In this document: positions 29,630 through 40,111 of the stretch, in pieces
Layout of the letters: every line of letters begins with the position of its first letter
How positions within the stretch are numbered: the first letter of the stretch is position 1
DNA from: Poteriospumella lacustris
Taxonomy: Eukaryota > Sar > Chrysophyceae > Chromulinales > Dinobryaceae
Length of the DNA stretch: 64,000 nt
Assembly (NCBI GenBank): GCA_008000375.1
Contig: SMOI01000094.1
Span: forward strand, 33,999-97,998
Direction: 5' to 3'
Translations under genes and position numbers: made by a program
Notes under the pieces: generated by a model
What the model was told of the DNA's origin: nothing
The model's database searches: none
What the model saw: the letters and a program-made list of their open reading frames with translations, nothing else

Positions 29630-31285
29630 ATGGATCGAAATCAAGATCCAGGACGGGTCAGCCCGCTACCATCTCCAGTGGGCGATGACTTCGACCTGGT
29701 CGAAGATTTCAATGCCGACAAATTTTCCTTTTCGAAAACTCCTTCGCCTGAGAACTCTTGCCCCCCATCTTATCCAAGTATATCCAGCTCTCCAACTGCC
29801 AAGGATTCCCTGTCACCTGTGGTCGGCACTTGGAATGAAGTCTGTGATGTATCTTCGTCAATTCCCTTCGACAGCAAACGAGAAACGTCATCTCCTCCCA
29901 GTCTCTCTCCACCAAAGATTTCTACTTCCCAAGATTCTTCGCATGCCGCAAGTAGCATTCAAAGTGAGGAATCCAGCGATCTCAAAACGAGCTGTCTCAC
30001 TCTTTCTCGCAGTCTACCCGCCGTTGCCGAAAGTGACGCGACGGACTGGCCAACCGAAGGAAGGCAGCGCTCACGCTCTGGCAGAGCCAGCGTCTTCGGC
30101 CTAACGTTTTTGCCTCTCGCAGAGGAAAGAGCTGCTGCAGCGGGCCATGACCCGGCGGTGCCGGTGGTCTTTCGTGCAAAGTCGCGACGGATGCCGCAAC
30201 CCGTTCTCTTCGGTCATGAGGAAGCCTGTGAAGAATTGGAGGCGTCCTCTTCTCCATCGACGCCATCTTCGCCAGCCACGCCATCGTCTCCATCAAGGCA
30301 AATCGATATTCGCCGCAGTGTGCTTCTGGCGCACATTCCCTCGGCCCCTGTTGTGGGCAAGAAAATTCACCAGGTCCATCGTCATCGACCGGAGTCCGAC
30401 GAAGAGGACGACGATCCTTCGAAGCCTTTGTCGCCATTGTCTTCTTCAACTGCAGCGACTGAAGTAGATCGTAGCCGGCGAAAAAAGAAGAAAAAGCATC
30501 ATCGCCATGGGCAGCTCGATGCCTCCGACAGCGATACAACGCAGCATGTGCGTTCCAAGAGAGCGACAACTGCCCGGCCTATCACAACGCAGCCACCTCC
30601 ACATCCTCCCTCTTCTCATCAAATCAGGCGGCCCGCTCGTCGACTACAAGATATGGAAGAGGGCCTCAACGAGGACGAGGAGTTCGCCGACAAAGAGCAG
30701 GGCGTCGACCACGACCTGAGACGCATCTTCGCGCGCCAACGCCAACAACTGCCTTGCAACCTCCAGTACGACTTCAACCTGTTGCTATTGGCACTGATGT
30801 CGTTCGTGATTTTCCTTCTCAAGCCTCTGTTCGCGGTGATGGGGTATCTCTGGCGGACGTGGCAGCGGACCTTCCTCCCCGACCACACGTCGACCTTCGA
30901 CTTCCTCGTTGGCGCCAGTGTTTTGCTGCTGTACGCCGTCTGGCTTCCGATATTACTAGCTATGGGCGGCGTTGCGGCTGCGGCCACGCTTAGCGGCTTG
31001 GTGTATTGGTTCAGACGTTGCTGTGTGCCGGTGGTGGAAGAGCTCGAGATCGACCGCAACATTCAGAAGCTGCAGCGTCGCCTCACTATCGCCACCTCCG
31101 CACCGCCGGCAGGCCTCTCCTCCGGATCTTCGACCAGCTTTCTGTCGAGCTATGCCACACGCCCATCTCCTTCGCGAGGAGAAGACTCGTGGCTGCCTCC
31201 TGAAGAATCGCTCATCACGCCGCACGAGCTGCTGGTGCTGCCGCTGCTCATCGCGGGGGAGGGCATTCTCACTATTCGTGTCTGA
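29630..31285 (+). CDS. Ser-rich protein with two C-terminal membrane segments
   Basis: One exon of 551 residues from the ATG at 29630. About 370 residues of Ser/Pro/Asp-rich, low-complexity sequence come first, with basic patches (Arg-Arg-Lys-Lys-Lys-Lys-Lys-His-His near residue 288). Two hydrophobic segments follow at about residues 382-403 and 424-455, separated by a short basic loop, and a soluble tail of about 90 residues ends in hydrophobic residues. The layout, long cytosolic N-terminus plus paired membrane hairpin, is like reticulon or other ER-shaping proteins, but no family signature is present. Function unknown. Confidence 0.7.
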   Translation: MDRNQDPGRVSPLPSPVGDDFDLVEDFNADKFSFSKTPSPENSCPPSYPSISSSPTAKDSLSPVVGTWNEVCDVSSSIPFDSKRETSSPPSLSPPKISTSQDSSHAASSIQSEESSDLKTSCLTLSRSLPAVAESDATDWPTEGRQRSRSGRASVFGLTFLPLAEERAAAAGHDPAVPVVFRAKSRRMPQPVLFGHEEACEELEASSSPSTPSSPATPSSPSRQIDIRRSVLLAHIPSAPVVGKKIHQVHRHRPESDEEDDDPSKPLSPLSSSTAATEVDRSRRKKKKKHHRHGQLDASDSDTTQHVRSKRATTARPITTQPPPHPPSSHQIRRPARRLQDMEEGLNEDEEFADKEQGVDHDLRRIFARQRQQLPCNLQYDFNLLLLALMSFVIFLLKPLFAVMGYLWRTWQRTFLPDHTSTFDFLVGASVLLLYAVWLPILLAMGGVAAAATLSGLVYWFRRCCVPVVEELEIDRNIQKLQRRLTIATSAPPAGLSSGSSTSFLSSYATRPSPSRGEDSWLPPEESLITPHELLVLPLLIAGEGILTIRV

Positions 31286-31888
31286 AAAGCGCCCCATCGC
31301 CAGTTGTTTAGTTGTTTTGACCTTTCTTGTCGCCTCTCTTTGTGCACCGTATCCGACCGTTCACCGTTTGCAGCCTGAGTGGGTTCGCAGCCAGCGCGAC
31401 CTGGAGAAGCCTTCTGTTTAATTGCGCACACGCCATCTGTAACATAAAGCCATCTGTCTGACATTGTGTCTTGCGTGCAACCCCATCGCCTGCCATGGCG
31501 CTGTGATGCTACATGGTGCAGTTTCGTGGTCTTGTAGGCGGATGGCCGCGTGCAGCTCCAGCTCCGCGGGCGACCATGCCACAGCAGGCGCCCTGCTGGC
31601 GTGGCGTGCACGATGACCGTATATTTTTTGAAACGGTTCTTGGGCTGGAGCCGTTGACGCCGCAGCGGCGGCTGAAAAGACGATCGGCCACTTCGGACTT
31701 CGCCGACAAATGGACCGATAAAACTGCAGCGACAGCGGCATTGTCGATCAGGACGGCACAGTGCATGGTCCAAAGAGTCAGTTGCGGCCCTACTCTCCAC
31801 CTATCTGTGTCAAGGAAACAGTCGCACTTGTCGTGGACGCGTCGCCGATCTTGCAGATTGATCACCCCACAAAGACACGAAGATAACG
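31286..31888. other. Intergenic region before the CEP164-like gene
   Basis: 603 bp with no supported gene. Short open frames exist on both strands but none has a domain or a good composition. Confidence 0.5.
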
Positions 31889-34800
31889 ATGGGTGATGCA
31901 GTGGACGACGAAGAGCTCATCAAGAACGCAGTATATGTGTTAGCTCACTATCTTGGCATCGATTTGGAGAAGGAGTCCCACCTCGTGTGGATCGCTGAGG
32001 AGGCGCTGGACAACCTGCCGCCCGGCTGGGAGTTCGGAGTGTCCGATGAAGGCGAGCACGCAGGTTTGCCGTATTTCTACAACTCTGAAACCGAGGAAAG
32101 TGTGTGGACACATCCCCTCGAAGATCAGTACCGCGATAAGGTGAAGAAGGAGCGTCGCAAGGCGCAGGACAAAGACAGTCGGCCGAACAGCGGCGGCGGC
32201 AGTCGGCCTGGCAGCTCAGGAGGGGCGAACGACCGTGGGCGCGACAAAGATCGAGAGGGAAAAGACCGTGGCAGAGACAGTCGAGACGCCAGTCGCGATG
32301 CGCGCGACCGCCGCAGCGTGAACTTTTCGCAGGACGAGGACGACCGCCGCGGCCGCTCCCCGCAGCGGCGAGACCATCGCGACGACGCTGGCCGCGATCG
32401 GGACCACGATCGAGACGACCATCTGCCTCGCAAGGCGCAGCGCGGCTGGGACGACGAGAAGGTGGCGGAGCCTCACGCCAAGGCCCGCGGCGACGTCGCC
32501 GAGGTGACCGAGATCGAAGAGATCGAGGACTTCGACGAGAGCTTCGACCTCGGCGCCAAGCGACCTGCTGTCGCCCACCAGCAGGCGAACAATCCCTCTC
32601 AAGGCCACAAGGATAAGGACAAGGACAAGGACAAAAAGGCCAGCGCCAACGCGAGCCGCGGCTTCGGCCTGTCGGAGGACGATTTCTTCGACGACGACGG
32701 CGACAACGACCCCGCGGCCCTGCTCCTCGGCCCGCGCACTACCCTCGCCACGGTGCCCACCGCTAACGCTGCAGCGAGCAGTGGCGTCAACAGCTCCTCG
32801 AGCCACGCGGCGACCGCAGTGCAGGCCAGCAACCCGCTGGGGTTCCAGAGCAAGTTCCTGCAGAGCGGCGCGCAGACGAGCGGCGCCCAGGCGGCCGGCG
32901 CCAAGGCGCAGGACAAAGCGGCGACCCAGACGCAAGCGGCCAGTGGCGTCCAGTCCAATGCGAGTGGAAATAGTAGCAACAGCAACAACAACAGCAACGC
33001 CCTCGCGACGGGTGAGCGCTGGTTCCGGCTGCCGGAGGAGAAGCAAACAGGTGCGACCGCCGCCGCAGGCCCCGTGGGCCGCATGCGCCGCCGTTTGTCC
33101 TCGTCTGACTCTCACCCCTCTCTCTGTCTCTGTCGTCTGATGTGTCTGTGTAGGCGGCGGCCGCGATGCGAACGGCCGCGATGCGAACGGCCGCGATGCG
33201 AACGGCCGCGAGGGCCGTGACCGCGAGCGCGATGCCTCTCGCGACGCGCGGGACCGCGACCGCTCGTCCGACGCGGGCAACCGCCGCGGCCGGGACGGCG
33301 ACCGCGACCGCGACGTTCGCGACCGCGAACGCGACCGCAGCCGAGACGCGCGTGAGCGCGAGCTGCGCGACCGCGACCACCGCGAGCGCGACGCGCGGGA
33401 GCGAGAGCAGCGCGATCGAGAGCAGCGCGATCGAGAGCACCGCGACCGCGAGCTGCGCGACCGCGAACAACGCGAGCGAGAGGCCCGCGAGGACCGCGAC
33501 CGCGACCGCGACCGGTCGCTGCAGCTGCTCGTCGACGACCTGCGGCACGAGCGCGACCTGCTGCACGACGAGCTGCGCGACGTGCGCCACCGCCACCACC
33601 AAGAGCTGGCGGCGCAGCGCGAGGAGGCGCGCGGCCTCGAACTGAAGCTGCAGGAGGAGCGGCGGCTGCGCTTCCAGCAGGAGGAGAACGGCCAGCGCGA
33701 GGTGGGCGAGCTGCAGCGGCGGATCCGCGAGTTCGACGAGGCGCAGGAGCTGACCGTGCGCGAGGCGCTGCGCAAGCAGCGGCTGCAGCTCGACGACGAG
33801 GTCGCCGACAAGCTGCGCGGCAAGGAGCGCGCCGCGCTGGACGCGCAGGACAGTCTGCGCCAGGAGATCGTCGCGCTGAAGCGCAAGCTCGACGAGCAGA
33901 CGCGCGAGCATGAGCAGCTGCGTCGCAAGTTGGCGCTGAGCCGCGACGACGTACGCGCCGAGTTCCTCACGGAGCTGGACGGCTGCCAGGCGAAGCTGCG
34001 CGAGCAGGAGGACGACCAGCGCCGGCTGCAGCAGGAGCAGCGCCACCTGCGCGACGAATTGGCCGCCTTCGCGCAGAAGAACGGCCTGCTCTCGCAGACG
34101 ATCCAGACGCAGACCGTCGAGCTGGAGAACCTGCGGCAGTCGCAGGCGTCGGCCGCGCAGGAGGTGGCCTTCCAGGCCGCCGCCGTGACGCACGCGACGC
34201 AGCGCGCCGTGCAGCTCGAGCAGGAGCTGGCGCAGGTGCGAGCGCAGCTGACGCTCGTGTCGCAGGAGCGCGACAAGCTGCAGCGCAGCGTGCAGCAGGC
34301 CACGACGCAGCAGCTCGTCACGGGCGACGCCAGCGCGCAGCTCGAGCAGGAGCTGCGCAAGCAGCGCCGCGCCCACCAGGCGGAGGTGCAGCGCCTGTCG
34401 AGCCGCGTCATGGAGCTCGAGGCGCTGCAGCACGTGTGGCAGGACCAGACGCACCGCGCCGAGACGCAGGACGCCGCGCAGCTGCGCACGCTGAAGTTCG
34501 ACCTGCTGCGCGCGGAGGAGGAGAAGCAGGCGCTGGCCGACCGCCTGGGCTCGGCGCTGCTCAAGGAGGACGAGCTGCTCGCGCGCGTGCGCCAGCTCGA
34601 GAAGGACGGGCTCTTCGCGCAGGACGTCGCGTACCGCAGGGACAAGCAGCTCGCCGAGGAGGCCGCGCGCCTCGAGTCGCTGCGCGGCGCCATCGCCGCC
34701 ATGCGCGGCGAGCACGACGCGGCGCTGGCGGTCGCGCGCGACAAGCAGCGCGCGGCGGAGGAGGCGCTGCAGCAACTGCAGCGCGAGGCGGCCGAGGCCA

Positions 34801-35422
34801 AGCGCCAGTGGGAGCAGGAGCTCACGGCGAAGCTGCCGAAGCTCGTCGCGTCGGCCGTCGAGCAGGCGCAGCTGCAGTGGCAGGAGGAGCACGACGCGGC
34901 GCTGGCCGCCGCGCGGCGACAGTGCGACCAGCTCGTGCAGCGCAAGGAGCAGGAGGTCGCCGAGCTGCACGGCGAGGCTCGAGCGGCCGCGATGAAGGAG
35001 CGCGTGCGCAAGTCGGAGGAGCAGCTGGAGACCGACAAGCTGCGCGCGTCGCTGCGCCAGCTGCAGGCGGCGCTCGACGAGCGGGACGCCGCGCTGCTCG
35101 AGCAGAAGCGACAGCTGCGCCTCTTCGAGCATCTGCTGCAGGAGCAGCGGCTGCTCGGCGCCGTCGGCGGCGGCGCGCTGACGGTGCCCGCGTCGGCGGC
35201 GGCGCGGCGCTACGCGACGGCGGCCGACGACTTCGGCGCAAGCGGCGGCGGCGACGCGTACGACGCGTACGACGCTCCGGCTGCGCCGGGCGGACGGCTG
35301 CACGAGCTGCTGACGCGCAGCGCGGACTTCAGCGGCCTCGTCGAGCAGAGCTTCGGCCTGCCGCGCCCCTCCGCGTTCCAGCCGACGCCGCAGCCGTCGC
35401 GCGCACCGCCCGCCGCGCTGCC

Positions 35423-35473
<51 letters not shown>

Positions 35474-36257
35474 GCAGGCGCCGCCGGAGGACGCGGCGGC
35501 GGTCGCGCTGCTGAGCCAGGAGCTCGCGTTGATGCGGCAGCAGCTGTCGCAGGTGCTGCAGAGCCCCGCCATCGCGCACAGCTTCGCCGCGACGCCTCGG
35601 CCCGCGCTGACGCACCGCCGCGTCGCGTCGACTCCCGCCGCCGTCGCGGTCGCCGGCGAAAGCGAACGCAAAGGGGACGCCTACGCGCAGCAGCTGCACA
35701 AGGGCGTCCACTTCGAGCCGCAGGCGCAGGCGCAGGCGCCGCCGGTCTCGACGGCGGTGTCGCGGCGCGCGCAGGCCGCGCTGCTGAGCGACAGCGGCGC
35801 CGGCGACGACGCGGAGGTGTCGGCGCTGCTCGAGCACATCGCCGCGACGCTGCCGGCGCTGCCGAACGAGCCGCCCGAAGAGCTCGTCGACGACGACGCG
35901 TCGCTGAGCTTCAGCCACAGCCGCCTGAGCCAGCGCTCGGCCGCGCGCGCGGCGGCGCAGCGCCCGCTCGACGCGTACTTCCCACCCTCGTACACGCCCG
36001 TGGGCCGCGGCGCGCCCGCCAGCGCCCGGCTGCCGCGCACCGGTCGCACTGCCACCGCTGCGCCGGCTGCGCGGCCGCAGGAGGCGGCGACGGACGCGTC
36101 GCTGCTGTCGTTGTCGCTGATGTCGCTGGACTCGGCGGCGCAGTCGGTCGACACGCGGCGCTCGGCTCCGCAACAGGCGGCGCTCGACTTCTCGGCGATC
36201 TCCGACGGCGGCTACCACCCCGGCTACTGGCGCACGAAGTACGCCAAGAAGACGTAG
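31889..36257 (+). CDS. CEP164: CEP164-like basal-body (distal appendage) protein
   Basis: Exon 1 is 31889-33050, exon 2 is 33154-36257, joined over a 103-bp intron in phase 1, for 1421 residues, close to the length of human CEP164 (1460). The N-terminus matches CEP164: an acidic helical segment, Ile-Asp-Leu-Glu-Lys-Glu-Ser-His-Leu-Val-Trp-Ile-Ala, then a WW domain at residues 43-77 with Trp-Glu-Phe, Tyr-Phe-Tyr-Asn and Ser-Val-Trp-Thr-His-Pro. The rest is mostly coiled coil, from about residue 490 to 1040. An Arg/Asp-rich region (about 385-490) includes a 15-bp tandem repeat, and a 16-Gln tract lies near residue 1145. CEP164 anchors mother centrioles to membrane through distal appendages and recruits TTBK2 via its WW region. 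Together with CFAP77 and kinesin-9 it points to a flagellate. Confidence 0.9.
33161..33205 (+). repeat. 15-bp coding repeat in the CEP164-like gene
   Basis: Three tandem copies of a 15-bp unit (CGCGATGCGAACGGC) encode Arg-Asp-Ala-Asn-Gly right after the splice acceptor, at the start of the Arg/Asp-rich segment. Confidence 0.9.
35424..35471 (+). repeat. Pure (CAG)16 tract encoding polyglutamine
   Basis: Sixteen uninterrupted CAG codons lie in frame in the C-terminal part of the CEP164-like gene. Such pure tracts are prone to length change. Confidence 0.97.
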
Positions 36258-36817
36258 CGCCTCCGTCCCCGCCCCCGCCTCTCTCTCTCTCGTGTCGTGT
36301 CGTGTCGTGTCGTGTCCCGTCGTGTCCCATCCGTCGCTGCGTGTCGTGTGTGTCACAGCGCCCGCTGTGGTGTGAGTGCTCGTCTGTCTCTAATTTCGTC
36401 GTATTTGCCACCGTCGCGCGTCTTCTTCCTCGAGCAGAGCAGGCCGCCAGATGCTGCGGCAGCCGTCGGCGGCGCAGCGTCGGCGGTCGGTGGGGAGAGC
36501 GCACCGACCGAACTCCGTTCAATCCGCACCATATATACAGACAGTTCATACACAATAACGTACACCGAGCTCGGCGGTTTCATGTTTCGTCGGCGGCGAC
36601 GTGCGCGATCCGCGCGCCTCGCGCAGGCGCCGATCGCGTCGATTTCACTTCTCATCGGCGGCCCTGCGACTGCCGGCATCGACATCCTGTAGGGAGACGC
36701 CAGAAAGGCTCGGCTATACAACCGCCACCGACCGGGCGCGCTGCACACGCGAACAGCAGCGTCAGCGACGCCTCCTTCAACACACACCGCACTGCGACTC
36801 CGCGTCTCGTCATTGCC
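36258..36817. other. Intergenic region between the CEP164-like and annexin-like genes
   Basis: 560 bp. Just after the stop there is a CT-rich tract and (CGTGT)n at 36276-36328. A TATA-like ATATATAC at 36530 could serve the annexin-like gene. No gene supported. Confidence 0.5.
36276..36328. repeat. CT-rich and (CGTGT)n microsatellite
   Basis: A (CT)n run leads into five copies of CGTGT and imperfect further copies in the 3' flank of the CEP164-like gene. Confidence 0.9.
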
Positions 36818-39800
36818 ATGGGCTCCGCGGCTAGCATTGTTCCACCTGGAGTGGACGAAGACATTCGAGAATTACTAGAGCATGTGGAGCTGCAGAAGGC
36901 GCGCATCCGGCAGGCGGACGCCGCGCTGCTGGAGGCGGAGAGCCCGAAGATGTTCAAAAACCACAGCAAAATCGTCGAGGAGCTGTCCGCGCGGTCCAAG
37001 ACGCAGTTGCGCATGCTCGCGACGGAGTTGCCCGCGAGTCAGGCGCAGCTGGAGATGATCGCCTCGTCAGGCAACCAGTACGCCGCGTTCCTCGCGAAGC
37101 TGCACAAGACGAAGCTGGAGATCGACCTGGAGGCGCTGCTGGCCGTGCCGGACTACGACGAGGAGCTCGTCGTGGGCATCCTGAGCACGTCGACGACGGT
37201 GGAGATCAAGGCGCTGGACGAGGCCTTCCGCGCGGCGAAGGGCTTCTCGCTGCGCGACCTGCTCGAGTCGAAGGTGAAGGCGGGCACGTCGCTCGCGAAG
37301 CTCGTCGACCGCATCTTCCAGTTCCGCCGCGACGAGGGCAAGGAGACCAACGCCGAGCTGGCCGAGAAGCAGGCGGAGATGCTGCACGCCGCGTCGTCGG
37401 CGAGGCTCGTCGGCGTGGACGAGGACGTCGTGCTCAACGTGCTGTGCGCCGCCTCGCGCGCCCAGTGCCACCTCATCAACCTCAAGTTCCAAGAGAAGTT
37501 CAAGATGAAGCTCGACCGCGCGCTCAACATGAAGTTCAAGGGCCTGCAGGCGAAGCTCATGGCGCTGTGGGCGATGCCGCTGCCGCAGGCGGTGAGCTGC
37601 TGGAGCGACCACCTGCTGCACAAGATGATCGTCGACCGCGACCGCGTCCTCAGCTTCTTCGCGCGCTTCGAGAAGGACACGCTGCAGCTCGCGAACAACG
37701 CCTGCCGCGACGTGCACGGCGGCAAGGGCCTCGTAGACAACCTCAAGGCCGGCGGCGTCTCGGGCAACCTGCTGAGCGCGCTGCGCGGCTGGGTCGAGGG
37801 CGCGTCGCCCGACAAGGGCTTCGAGCGCATCCTCGACCTCTTCCTGCTGGGCAAGCTGCAGCAGCGCCAGCAGCAGCTGCTGCCCGGCGGCGGTGGCGGC
37901 TCTCCGTCGAAGCCGGCGGCCCCGGTGGAGGCGCCGGCGCTGTCGCTCGAGGCCGTCGCGCAGCTCTTCGCCGAGGCGGCCGCCGACTCGGACGCCGGCC
38001 GCGAGCTGCGCCTCAAGGTCAAGTTCCTGCTCGAGAAGCAGGCGCACGAGCTGAAGCTCTTCATGATCGACCGCCACCTGTCGCTCGACGGCGACGGCGC
38101 GTCGCCCGCCGCGTCGCCCGGCGCGGCGCGCGGTGCCTCGGCGCGCATCGGCTTCTCGTGGCGCTCGGCACGCGTGGGGGCGATCGGCGGCACCGGCAGC
38201 CCGCGCGGCAGCGTCGACGTGACGCGGCAGGAGTCGCCGTCGGGCGTCGCGCCGACGCCGGGCTCGCGCTCGTCGGGCAGCGGCAGCGCGCGCTCGTCCT
38301 TCGGCTTCAGCGAGCACGACACGCGGCCGCTGCACAGTCCGCGCACCGCCGCGGCGCTCTTCGAGGCGGCTGCGACCGGCGGCGGCGGCAGCAGCGGCGG
38401 CAGTCCGCAGGCGCCGAAGAGCCGGCGCCACAGCCAGTCGCTGGCCTCCTGCGACGAGCACGACGACGACGCCGACGACGACGCCGGCGCCGCGCCGCGG
38501 CGCTCGCCCGGCGGCGGCCTCATTCGGCAGAATTCGCTGTTCGCGCAGCTGACGCACCGCCAAGAGCGCGCGGAGATGGCGGAGAGCAGCCACGTGGACC
38601 TCGTGTACGGCTACCTGTTGCCGCGCTTCGAGGCGAAGGACGCGGACGGCCGCAGCTGCCTGGCGGAGGACGCCTTCTGGCGCACGGTCGAGGAGCTGCC
38701 GCTGGCCGCCTTCGGCCTCAACGCGCACGCGGTCGACAAGGTGCGCGCGGGGCAGCAGTCGTGGCTCACCGTCGAGGAGGAGGGCGCGCCGCCCGTCGTG
38801 TACTACTACGAGACGCTGCTGGAGCTGGCCGAGACGCTCGTGGGCGCCATTCTCGGCCGCCGCGACGGCGGCGAGCGCGCCGTGCCGAAGGTCGTCGCGG
38901 CGCTGGCCGCGCAGCCGTCGCAGGCCGCGCCGCCCGCCGCCGCCAGCCGCCTGACGCTTCTGAAGAGCGCGTCGATGCGCGCGTCGTTCCGCGGCGGCGA
39001 GGACCGCGACGCCCTCGCGCAGCTGTCGCGGCAGCCGAGCGCCATCGCGGCGCCGTCGCTTGGCCGCTCGGCGACGGCCAAAGCCGCCGCCGCCAGCCGC
39101 GTCGCCCTCGTCGAGCGCGGCGACGAGGACGAGGACGACGCGGCCGCCGCGCCGCCCGCCGATGCGGCGGCGGCGGCGGCGGAGGAGGCGGCGGAGGCGG
39201 AGGACGGACGCTACGACGACTTCGTGCCGCCGTATTTTCTGCAGCTGCTGCTGGACACGATCACCGCCTTCGACCTCGACCTCACCGCGACGCTCTCCGC
39301 CGCCGAGCTCGAGCTGCTCGTCGCCGCGATGCAGGTGCCCGGCCTCAGCGTCGCCGCCTTCCTCAGCGACGAGCAGCGCCGCGCGCACCACGCGCTGACG
39401 CCGCGCGAGGTGCTGCGCGTCGTGAGCCGCCGCGTGGCGCGCTGGTTCTCGCCGGCCGGGCGCCTCGAGGACCACTTCATCTGCCTCGTCGACGTCCAGT
39501 CCGGCGCCTACTTTTGGTTCAACGCGCGCGACGAGTCCAGCGTCTGGGCCGAGACCGCCGCCTACGACGACGGAACCGCCGACGGAACCGCCGACGGAAC
39601 CGCCGACGGAACCGTCGACGCAGCCGCCGACGCAGCCGCCGACGCAGCCGCCGACGCAGCCGCTGACGGCGACGGCGACGGCGACGGCGCCGCGGCGGAG
39701 GCGAAGCAGAGCGACGCGTCGCCCGCCGCCGACGCCAAAGGCACCGTGCAGGCGGCCGTCGGCGAGAGCAAAGGCGACGCCGACAGCGGCCGCACGACGC

Positions 39801-40111
39801 TGGCCGACGAGGCGCCCGTCGCGGAGGCCGACGGCGGCAGCCAGCGCCTGCCGCGCCGCGTGCAGTCGAGTCCGCGGCTGATGTCGTCGCCGCGCGACGC
39901 CGCCGACGCCGACGCGAAGGCCGCCGACGCGGCTCGCGACGCCGACGAGGCGAAGGACGCGCGCCGCGGCTCCGGTGCGCTGCACGCGACGAAGTCGGCG
40001 TCGGCGCTGCTCGACGCGCCGACGTCCGCGCGGCTCGGCAGCGGCGGTAGTCAGAAGCGGCGCGCGGACGCTGCCGCTTCGCCTCGCGACGACGGCGCCG
40101 AGGCGAAATGA
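36818..40111 (+). CDS. Annexin-like protein with EF-hand-like and WW-like C-terminal parts
   Basis: A single exon of 1097 residues starts at the ATG at 36818. The N-terminus Met-Gly-Ser-Ala-Ala-Ser is a good N-myristoylation site. Residues about 65-330 show repeated annexin-type units: Asp-Glu-Glu-Leu-Val-Val-Gly-Ile-Leu-Ser-Thr-Ser-Thr with Ile-Lys-Ala-Leu-Asp-Glu-Ala-Phe, and Val-Asp-Glu-Asp-Val-Val-Leu-Asn-Val-Leu with Lys-Phe-Gln-Glu-Lys-Phe. The canonical Gly-x-Gly-Thr calcium loops are not clear. Two later segments have Asp-rich loops that resemble EF-hands (near residues 605 and 805). Near residues 885-910 is a WW-like motif (Tyr-Phe-Trp-Phe-Asn and Ser-Val-Trp-Ala-Glu). Linkers are Ser/Gly/Ala-rich, and 12-bp repeats encode Asp-Gly-Thr-Ala units. 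It may tether membranes to partners; function is inferred. Confidence 0.75.
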   Translation: MGSAASIVPPGVDEDIRELLEHVELQKARIRQADAALLEAESPKMFKNHSKIVEELSARSKTQLRMLATELPASQAQLEMIASSGNQYAAFLAKLHKTKLEIDLEALLAVPDYDEELVVGILSTSTTVEIKALDEAFRAAKGFSLRDLLESKVKAGTSLAKLVDRIFQFRRDEGKETNAELAEKQAEMLHAASSARLVGVDEDVVLNVLCAASRAQCHLINLKFQEKFKMKLDRALNMKFKGLQAKLMALWAMPLPQAVSCWSDHLLHKMIVDRDRVLSFFARFEKDTLQLANNACRDVHGGKGLVDNLKAGGVSGNLLSALRGWVEGASPDKGFERILDLFLLGKLQQRQQQLLPGGGGGSPSKPAAPVEAPALSLEAVAQLFAEAAADSDAGRELRLKVKFLLEKQAHELKLFMIDRHLSLDGDGASPAASPGAARGASARIGFSWRSARVGAIGGTGSPRGSVDVTRQESPSGVAPTPGSRSSGSGSARSSFGFSEHDTRPLHSPRTAAALFEAAATGGGGSSGGSPQAPKSRRHSQSLASCDEHDDDADDDAGAAPRRSPGGGLIRQNSLFAQLTHRQERAEMAESSHVDLVYGYLLPRFEAKDADGRSCLAEDAFWRTVEELPLAAFGLNAHAVDKVRAGQQSWLTVEEEGAPPVVYYYETLLELAETLVGAILGRRDGGERAVPKVVAALAAQPSQAAPPAAASRLTLLKSASMRASFRGGEDRDALAQLSRQPSAIAAPSLGRSATAKAAAASRVALVERGDEDEDDAAAAPPADAAAAAAEEAAEAEDGRYDDFVPPYFLQLLLDTITAFDLDLTATLSAAELELLVAAMQVPGLSVAAFLSDEQRRAHHALTPREVLRVVSRRVARWFSPAGRLEDHFICLVDVQSGAYFWFNARDESSVWAETAAYDDGTADGTADGTADGTVDAAADAAADAAADAAADGDGDGDGAAAEAKQSDASPAADAKGTVQAAVGESKGDADSGRTTLADEAPVAEADGGSQRLPRRVQSSPRLMSSPRDAADADAKAADAARDADEAKDARRGSGALHATKSASALLDAPTSARLGSGGSQKRRADAAASPRDDGAEAK
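39569..39688 (+). repeat. 12-bp and 6-bp coding repeats
   Basis: Four GACGGAACCGCC-type units, four GACGCAGCCGCC-type units and four GACGGC units run head to tail and encode an Asp/Ala/Gly/Thr tract in the annexin-like protein. All unit sizes keep frame. Confidence 0.9.

Noticed and set aside
31513-31896. 127-residue plus-strand frame before the CEP164-like gene
   Set aside because: Starts at a low-quality context, no domain, overlaps the CEP164 start in another frame.
32216-35038. 940-residue minus-strand open frame opposite the CEP164-like gene
   Set aside because: Ser/Arg/Cys-dominated, no domain; it is the reverse of an Arg/Asp and coiled-coil coding region.
37067-39985. 972-residue minus-strand open frame opposite the annexin-like gene
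   Set aside because: Arg/Val/Leu/Ala composition with no domain; a shadow of high-GC codons.
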